Positions 31,304 through 36,351 of a DNA stretch of 36,351 nt are shown here, in pieces. The DNA is from an uncultured Lachnospiraceae bacterium (GTDB lineage Bacteria > Bacillota > Clostridia > Lachnospirales > Lachnospiraceae): positions 1 to 36,351 of the forward strand of contig CALGVA010000033.1 in the NCBI GenBank assembly GCA_937920345.1. Direction: 5' to 3'. Position 1 is the first letter of the stretch; each line of letters starts with the position of its first letter. The notes below the pieces were generated by a model that did no database searches, was not told the origin of the DNA, and was given only the letters and a program-made list of their open reading frames with translations. The position numbers and the translations under genes are program-made.

Positions 31304-32317
31304 ATGGCAGCTACAATCAAAGATGTCGCAAGGCTGGCGGAGACTTCCACGGCGACGGTGTCAAAGGTGATGAACGGTTCCTATTCCATTTCGCAAGGGA
31401 CTGTTGACCGGGTTCACAGGGCGATGGAGGAACTGAATTATCATCCGAATGCGAGGGCAAGGAATTTTGCCAGACAGAGCACGAGACAGGTTTGGTTTCT
31501 CACGACATTGGGGGAGAACGCGGGATTTTCCAATCCGCATATGTTTGAAATTATGTCGGGGCTGGAGAACGCACTGGGAAAGAAAGGATATCTGCTGGGC
31601 GTGAAAAATATTTCGCCCGGGGAAGCGCCGGAGTTTGTCAAGAGTGTGTTTGACAGTAAATCGGCGGACGGAGTCGTGATTCATGCTTCGGTGATATCAC
31701 GGGAACTGGACGAACTGATCAAGTATAAAGAGATTCCGCATATCGTGCTGGGGATGCCGGACTTTGAAAGCCACTTCTGCTGGCTGGATATAGACAACAA
31801 ACTGGCGGGAGAGATGGCGGCGAACTATCTGCTGCAATGCGGTTATCAGTCCCTTGCTTTTATCGGCGGGACAGACGAGGATAAAATATCTGCGCACCGT
31901 CTGACAGGGGTACTGTCGGTACTTAAGGAATATGACGTGATTGTACCCAGGCACCATCTGCAATACGGAGAATCCGACTGTGACAGCGGATTCCGGATGA
32001 CAGAACAGCTTCTGGAGAATCCCAATCTGCCCGACGCGATCATCTGTGCCAATAATTATATCGCCTACGGCTGTGTCAATGCCCTGAAAGAAAATGCGAT
32101 CAGGATTCCGGAAGATATGGGAATCCTTACCTTTGACGATTACCCTTTTTCCCGGATACTGGAACCGAAACTGACCGTAGTGAATATTGATGTGTATGAT
32201 ATGGGAATACAGGCGGGGAAGCTGATTCTAAATAAAATGAAAAAGCCGAACCTGCAGATACAATTCTATTGTACACTGCCGTCCATTACAGAGCGCAGCT
32301 CGACGAAGATGAAATAA
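31304..32317 (+). CDS. LacI-family transcriptional regulator
   Basis: The 337-residue protein starts with the LacI helix-turn-helix (ATIKDVARLAETSTATVSKV) and hinge (YHPNARARNFARQ), followed by a periplasmic-binding-like sugar domain with the usual landmarks (ADGVVIHAS, AFIGGTDEDKIS and the final DDYPFSRILEPKLTVV). ATG 31304 is chosen because family members start directly before TIKDVA; an upstream GTG (31280) would add eight residues. As the last gene of the maltodextrin operon it probably represses that operon in the absence of sugar, possibly through the palindrome at 25104. A strong terminator follows at 32423. Confidence 0.88.
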   Translation: MAATIKDVARLAETSTATVSKVMNGSYSISQGTVDRVHRAMEELNYHPNARARNFARQSTRQVWFLTTLGENAGFSNPHMFEIMSGLENALGKKGYLLGVKNISPGEAPEFVKSVFDSKSADGVVIHASVISRELDELIKYKEIPHIVLGMPDFESHFCWLDIDNKLAGEMAANYLLQCGYQSLAFIGGTDEDKISAHRLTGVLSVLKEYDVIVPRHHLQYGESDCDSGFRMTEQLLENPNLPDAIICANNYIAYGCVNALKENAIRIPEDMGILTFDDYPFSRILEPKLTVVNIDVYDMGIQAGKLILNKMKKPNLQIQFYCTLPSITERSSTKMK

Positions 32318-32422
32318 GGGTGCCGTCGGATCGTTACGGACAGGAAATATGTAAATATGTATCTATATATGAACATGTATATAGTAGAAGGTAGCAGATG
32401 TAAAAGTCTGCCCCAGACTGTC

Positions 32423-32465
32423 AAAGAACCCCTGTTATGCAGCAGCATAACAGAGGTTCTTTTTA
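32423..32465 (+). terminator. Rho-independent terminator of the maltodextrin operon
   Basis: AAAGAACCCCTGTTATGC (32423-32440) pairs with GCATAACAGAGGTTCTTT (32445-32462) around a 4-base loop with one mismatch, and the T run continues to 32464. One of the strongest terminators in the window. Confidence 0.88.
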
Positions 32466-32520
32466 AAAGCGGCGATACTCATCGTGGCAAAAAAACTGAC
32501 GGTGAGCTAAAAATTCCGGA

Positions 32521-32555
32521 GTGCAATGTATACCCCAAAAAGTGCAATGTATACC
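32521..32555. repeat. Two 14-bp direct repeats, 21 bp apart
   Basis: GTGCAATGTATACC occurs at 32521-32534 and 32542-32555, a start-to-start spacing of 21 bp, or two helical turns. The pair lies about 110 bp upstream of the surface-protein ATG. It may be a regulator site of the LytTR (AgrA-like) kind. Short direct repeats also mark the ends of some insertion sequences such as IS21-family elements, so a lone IS end is the alternative. Confidence 0.55.
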
Positions 32556-32661
32556 GGAAAGGTTGTTATTATGCGTTGGTTTGATAAAGTGAATGCATAA
32601 GTAAAAATCAGCACAGAAGAATGTGCGATGTGCTGATGTGAAGAATGGAGGGATTATCACT

Positions 32662-35600
32662 ATGAGAAAAAAGAAAGGAAACCGGCTGCGGCGAATGATG
32701 GCGCTGCTGCTCTCGGTGGTGCTGTCCGCGGGGATGGTATTGGACACAGCTGCGTTAACCGTATTGGCGCAGGAAAATGCTGGGGAAGGGTATAATCCGG
32801 CACAGGAACCTGTCATCGGGAATGCGGTGACAGGTGAAGAGACCGGAGCGGAAACCGATGGTGACGAATCCGGAGCGGAAGCCGACGGTAAGGGAACCGG
32901 GACGGAAACCGACGGTGACGAATCCGGAGCGGAAGCTGACGGTAAGGGAACCGGAGCGGAAACCGACGGTGAAGAGACCGGAGCGGAGGCCGACGGTAAA
33001 GAAACCGGCAATGAAGGAACAGGAGCAGATTCTGCGGCGGAGAACCCGGGCGATGCGGGAGAAACCGACAAAACGGGGGAATCTGCGGATAACCCGGAGA
33101 CAGAAGGATCAGACGGCGGATCGGAACAGGAACCGGCAGCACCGGCCGAAGAGGGCGAAGAAGAGACCATCAGCGGCAACGGTGTGGAGCAGGATGAAAC
33201 GGCAGCGCCGCGGAAGAAAGCGGTGCGGGCGGCAGGCATTGCGGTACAGGCGGAGGGGAATATCGCTTCCGGTAAGGACTGGACGCTCGACGCTGCTGGG
33301 ACGCTGACGATCAGCTCGGATACAGGGATGACGTACTGGGGAGCGACGGGAACGCAGTACGATTCGGATGTAAAAGCGGTGGTGATACAAGATGGTGTTA
33401 CGAACATAGAGGCTGCTGCGTTTAAGGGATGCAGCAGCCTGACAAGCATAACAATTCCGGACAGCGTTACGAGCATAGGGGGGTATGCGTTTCAGGGGTG
33501 CAGCCGCCTGACAAGCATAACAATTCCGGATGGCGTTACGAGCATAAGGTCGTATGCGTTTGATGGGTGCAGCAGCCTGACAAGCATAACAATTCCGGAC
33601 AGTGTTACGGACATAAAGTCGTTTGCGTTTGATGGGTGCAGCAGCCTGACAAGCATAACAATTCCGGACAGTGTTACGGACATAGGGCCGTATGCGTTTC
33701 AGGGGTGCAGCCGCCTGACAAGCATAACAATTCCGGATGGCGTTACGAGCATAAGCTCGAGTACGTTTCGGAGTTGCAGCAGCCTGACAAGCATAACAAT
33801 TCCGGGCAACGTTACGAGCATAGGGGATTATGCGTTTTCTGGGTGCAGCCGCCTGACAAGCATAACAATTCCGGATGGCGTTACGAGCATAGGGGATCAT
33901 GCGTTTTCTGGGTGCAGCAGCCTGACAAGTATAATAATTCCGGACAGCGTTACGAGCATAGGGTATTCTGCGTTTAAGAGTTGCAGCTGCCTGACAAGCA
34001 TAACAATTCCGGACAGCGTTACGAACATAGAGCCTTCTGCGTTTTCGGGCTGCACTGCTCTGGAAAGCGTGATAATGCAGAGCGAAACACCGCCGACGCT
34101 GATCAAGGATTCTTACCTGAATGTGACTAATACATTTCGTTTGTGTTATTTTGTAGAACACGGGAAGAAAGGCATAAAAGTTCCGGCGGGGGCTGTGGCG
34201 GCATATAGAGAAGCATGGGCGGAATGGAAAAAATATATTGCGGCTGACTGTACACCTGAAGAGAAGATCACAGCGGCAAAGGAGGCAGCGGAAGCCGCGC
34301 TGGAAAACATTACGTTATCTAATGACACCACGGCGGAAAGCCTGCGGGGTGAAATAGAGAAAGCGGTGCAGGACGCGCTGGACGACGCAGGCATGGACAG
34401 CGAAGGCATAACTGTAAGCGTTACAGACTTCACGAAGACAGACGCGACGAAAGATAAGGCAGGGAGCATCAGCGCGACAGTGATGATCACCGGCGGTGAA
34501 GGGTCTGATACGGGATCTGAGACAATAACGGTTGACAAGGTAATTGCAAGACCGCTTGAACCCGCTGAAAAAGCGGAAGCAGTAAAGAAGGCATTGGAGG
34601 ATGCCATCAATGCTGCGCTGGAGGGAAAAGTAACCAAGGAAAATCTGGATGAAATGGGAAAAAACTTCACTCTGGATGCTGCCAAAGTGCTGGAGGAAGC
34701 AGGGATCACAGGCGTTACAACCAGCGGCGCGCAAGTCGTAGTAAAGCATGCAGACCCGGACGGTGAAGACAGCATCACGGTCACCGTACCGTTTACAATC
34801 GAAGGGGCGGGCGGAGGAACTGACAAGGCCGTGGCCACAATTCCGGTAACCGTCGCCTCCGGCAATGGCTGGACACTTGACGGTAACGGAAAGCTGACGA
34901 TCAAGTCGGATACAGGGATGTTGAACTGGAAGCTGGACCAAATAGAGTACAACAAGTCGGATATAAAAGAGGTAGTGATACAAGACGGTGTTACGTACAT
35001 AGCGGATTGGGCGTTTTCTGAGTGCAGAAGCCTGACAAGCATAACAATTCCGGACAGCGTTACGAGAATAGAGGGGGCTGCGTTTTGTTGGTGCAGCAAC
35101 CTGACAAGCATAATAATTCCGGACAGCGTTACGAGCATAGGGGGGGATGTGTTTTCTGGGTGCAGCAACCTGACAAGTATAACAATTTCGTCTGGCGTTA
35201 CGAGCATAGGGAATTCTGCGTTTAAGGGGTGCAGCAGCCTGACAAGCATAGAAATTCCAGATGGCGTTACGAGCATAAGGTCTAGTATGTTTTCTGGGTG
35301 TAGCAGCCTGACAAGCATAGAAATTCCGTCCGGTGTTACGAGCATAGAGGAATTGGCGTTTAAGGGGTGCAGCAGCCTGGCAAGCATAGAAATTCCGTCC
35401 GGTGTTACGAGCATAGGGAGGCAGGTGTTTTCTAGTTGCAGCAGCCTGACAAGCATAACAATTCCGTCCAGTGTTACGAGCATAGGGGATTCTGCGTTTT
35501 CGGGCTGCACTGCTCTGGAAAGCGTGACAATGCAGGGAATCGAACCGCCAATTCTGGACGATATTATTGACATGTCTAATGTATTTAGTAAGTGTTATTT

Positions 35601-36351
35601 TGTAACCAATAAGAAGAAAGGCATAAAAGTTCCGGCGGGGACTGTGACGACATATAGAGAAGCATGGTCGGACTGGAGCGATTATATTGCGGCTGACAGT
35701 ACACCTGAAGAGAAGATAGCAGCGGCAAAGGAGGCAGTGGAAGCCGCGCTGGAAAATATTACGTTATCTAATGACACCACGGCGGAAAGCCTGCGGGGTG
35801 AAATAGAGAAAGCGGTGCAGGACGCGCTGGATGACGCAGGCATGGACAGCGAAGGCGTAGACATAACGCTGTCTGACTTCACCTACGAACCGGCGGCGAA
35901 AGGAAAGGACGGACAGATCAGTGCAGCCGTCACGGTCACCATCGACGGGGAGTCTGGTACCATAGACGTTGACAAGAAGATCCCCGGACTGCCATATACA
36001 GACGAAGAGAAAGCGGAAGCGGCGAAGAAGGCAGCGGAGGACGCGCTGAAAGAGATCACTGTATCCAATGGCACCACGCAGGAAAGCCTGCAGAGTGACA
36101 TAGAGAAAGCGGTACAGGACGCACTGGAAGCTGCAGGCATAGACGGCACAGACGTAGACATAGCAGTGAACGACTTTACCAAAACGCCGGCGACGGCAGA
36201 AAGCGAAGGAAACATCAGCGCATCGGTGGAGATCAGCAGCGGCGAAGGGGCTGACAAAGTAACAGAGACGGTAACGGTAGACAAGACGATCGACAGGCTG
36301 CCGGGCACCCCCGCAACCCCCGCAGAAAAGGCGGAAGCGGCGAAGAAAGCA
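32662..36351 (+). CDS. BspA-like leucine-rich-repeat surface protein, 3' end beyond window
   Basis: From ATG 32662 (GGAGGG about 10 bp upstream) the frame stays open for 1230 codons to the right edge. A signal peptide (MRKKKGN, then a hydrophobic core) ends near VLAQE. Next come an acidic quasi-repeat region (about 55-120), an Asp/Glu/Pro-rich linker, and a domain starting IASGKDWTLDAAGTLTI. Then follow ten LRR units with a 23-residue period (F-x-GCSSLTSITIPDSVTSI), a cap (ALESVIMQ), and helical domains of the type EKAEAAKKA...IEKAVQDAL. The whole order repeats once more with eight LRR units. BspA-like proteins (LRR_5) bind host or bacterial partners at the surface of gut bacteria. The C-terminal anchor is outside the window. 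Confidence 0.85.
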   Translation, partial: MRKKKGNRLRRMMALLLSVVLSAGMVLDTAALTVLAQENAGEGYNPAQEPVIGNAVTGEETGAETDGDESGAEADGKGTGTETDGDESGAEADGKGTGAETDGEETGAEADGKETGNEGTGADSAAENPGDAGETDKTGESADNPETEGSDGGSEQEPAAPAEEGEEETISGNGVEQDETAAPRKKAVRAAGIAVQAEGNIASGKDWTLDAAGTLTISSDTGMTYWGATGTQYDSDVKAVVIQDGVTNIEAAAFKGCSSLTSITIPDSVTSIGGYAFQGCSRLTSITIPDGVTSIRSYAFDGCSSLTSITIPDSVTDIKSFAFDGCSSLTSITIPDSVTDIGPYAFQGCSRLTSITIPDGVTSISSSTFRSCSSLTSITIPGNVTSIGDYAFSGCSRLTSITIPDGVTSIGDHAFSGCSSLTSIIIPDSVTSIGYSAFKSCSCLTSITIPDSVTNIEPSAFSGCTALESVIMQSETPPTLIKDSYLNVTNTFRLCYFVEHGKKGIKVPAGAVAAYREAWAEWKKYIAADCTPEEKITAAKEAAEAALENITLSNDTTAESLRGEIEKAVQDALDDAGMDSEGITVSVTDFTKTDATKDKAGSISATVMITGGEGSDTGSETITVDKVIARPLEPAEKAEAVKKALEDAINAALEGKVTKENLDEMGKNFTLDAAKVLEEAGITGVTTSGAQVVVKHADPDGEDSITVTVPFTIEGAGGGTDKAVATIPVTVASGNGWTLDGNGKLTIKSDTGMLNWKLDQIEYNKSDIKEVVIQDGVTYIADWAFSECRSLTSITIPDSVTRIEGAAFCWCSNLTSIIIPDSVTSIGGDVFSGCSNLTSITISSGVTSIGNSAFKGCSSLTSIEIPDGVTSIRSSMFSGCSSLTSIEIPSGVTSIEELAFKGCSSLASIEIPSGVTSIGRQVFSSCSSLTSITIPSSVTSIGDSAFSGCTALESVTMQGIEPPILDDIIDMSNVFSKCYFVTNKKKGIKVPAGTVTTYREAWSDWSDYIAADSTPEEKIAAAKEAVEAALENITLSNDTTAESLRGEIEKAVQDALDDAGMDSEGVDITLSDFTYEPAAKGKDGQISAAVTVTIDGESGTIDVDKKIPGLPYTDEEKAEAAKKAAEDALKEITVSNGTTQESLQSDIEKAVQDALEAAGIDGTDVDIAVNDFTKTPATAESEGNISASVEISSGEGADKVTETVTVDKTIDRLPGTPATPAEKAEAAKKA
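32829..33009 (+). repeat. Acidic 9-residue quasi-repeats near the N-terminus
   Basis: The coding sequence here repeats units like TGAETDGDES and GAEADGKG in alternation (27-bp unit, 54-bp pair), about six times. The resulting stretch is rich in Gly, Glu, Asp and Thr and probably forms a flexible spacer. Near-identical DNA allows copy-number change in frame. Confidence 0.65.
33421..34080 (+). repeat. LRR array 1: ten units with 69-bp period
   Basis: The TTT codon that opens each F-x-GC unit recurs at 33421, 33490, 33559, 33628, 33697, 33766, 33835, 33904, 33973 and 34042, exactly every 69 bp. The core GCATAACAATTCCGGA is almost invariant, while the bases coding for residues after TSI vary. 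Gains or losses of a unit keep the frame. Confidence 0.9.
34171..34407 (+). repeat. Internal duplication, copy 1 of the post-LRR domain
   Basis: This segment, starting in GGCATAAAAGTTCCGGCGGG, reappears at 35620-35856 with few changes, at an offset of 1449 bp. It codes for the end of the LRR cap and a helical domain with EKAVQDALDDAGMDSEG. Confidence 0.8.
35014..35532 (+). repeat. LRR array 2: eight units with 69-bp period
   Basis: Units open with TTT at 35014, 35083, 35152, 35221, 35290, 35359, 35428 and 35497, again every 69 bp. Several units carry SIEIP in place of SITIP, and the unit-to-unit variation differs from array 1. Confidence 0.9.
35620..35856 (+). repeat. Internal duplication, copy 2 of the post-LRR domain
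   Basis: Near-copy of 34171-34407. Long exact stretches remain, for example across the codons for EKAVQDALDDAGMDSEG, which points to a recent duplication or gene conversion. Confidence 0.8.

Larger units (their letters stand above)
32318..32661. other. Intergenic region before the giant surface protein
   Basis: This 344-bp gap holds a small AGTCTG/CAGACT hairpin (about 32405-32418), the terminator of the maltodextrin operon (32423-32465), and a pair of 14-bp direct repeats (32521-32555). After the repeats comes TTGTTATTATGCGTTGGTTTGATAAAGTG with no clear promoter, then GGAGGG before the ATG at 32662. No transposase or other gene is seen. Confidence 0.6.

Noticed and set aside
33421..35532. 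CRISPR-like regular repeats
   Set aside because: The 69-bp period is in frame and codes for LRR units; the variable parts are short and coding, with no spacers and no cas genes.
33109..35573. Long minus-strand open frames across the LRR arrays (350 and 475 codons)
   Set aside because: They are antisense to the LRR coding sequence. Their repeated residues mirror the 69-bp DNA period, and no ribosome site or family resemblance is seen.

Overview
The window looks like part of a low-to-mid GC Bacillota genome, most likely a gut Lachnospiraceae or related Clostridia. This is an inference from gene content: strong AGGAGG-type ribosome sites, DinR-type LexA boxes, a maltodextrin ABC/GH13/LacI locus with CBM26-like starch-binding repeats, and a BspA-like leucine-rich-repeat surface protein. 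No rRNA, tRNA or CRISPR array was seen.

Layout. (1) 1-2760 is an AT-rich accessory stretch. It holds the 5' part of a DUF3800 gene (minus strand, cut by the window edge), a small membrane-protein gene broken by an in-frame TGA, a zinc-ribbon protein, and the 5' part of a group II intron without its reverse transcriptase. Two promoter regions here carry TGTGGAG direct repeats spaced about 23 bp. (2) 2764-13203, minus strand, is a compact phage-like operon. In transcription order it encodes two small unknown proteins, a 916-residue single-chain RNA polymerase of the two-barrel (QDE-1/RdRP/YonO-like) type with a DVDGD motif, an HU/IHF-like protein, a phage protein of unknown role, a probable tail-tube/structural protein, a small zinc protein, a cysteine desulfurase, an LLH holin, a bifunctional endolysin, an XhlA-like protein, and a tape measure protein that ends early near the intron fragment. 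(3) 13204-13542 is a divergent control region. Two LexA boxes overlap a near-consensus promoter (TTGACA, 17 bp, TATACT) that fires rightward into a sigma-70-like factor, a DUF262 protein and a possible 36-residue protein (13543-15639).

(4) From about 15720 the composition becomes more GC-rich and ordinary chromosomal genes follow on the plus strand: a membrane protein, an OmpR-type response regulator with its histidine kinase, a lipoprotein, and a large RND transporter with a coiled-coil insertion of about 390 residues followed by its probable TetR repressor. The TetR operator is visible just downstream of the RND promoter. (5) 25200-32317 is a maltodextrin/starch locus: a membrane-anchored protein with three CBM26-like repeats, a solute-binding lipoprotein, two permeases, a GH13 neopullulanase/cyclomaltodextrinase-type enzyme and a LacI-family regulator. 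The transport ATPase is absent and is presumably supplied from elsewhere. (6) 32662 to the right edge is the first 1230 codons of a giant BspA-like surface protein with two 69-bp-period LRR arrays inside a larger internal duplication.

The most interesting part is region 2-3. A phage-like element appears to carry its own single-subunit RNA polymerase and, under SOS control, its own sigma-like factor and DUF262 protein. How these parts divide the work is not known from sequence. The tape measure truncation and the intron fragment suggest the copy here is decayed or rearranged on its left side; no capsid, terminase or integrase gene is visible in the window.
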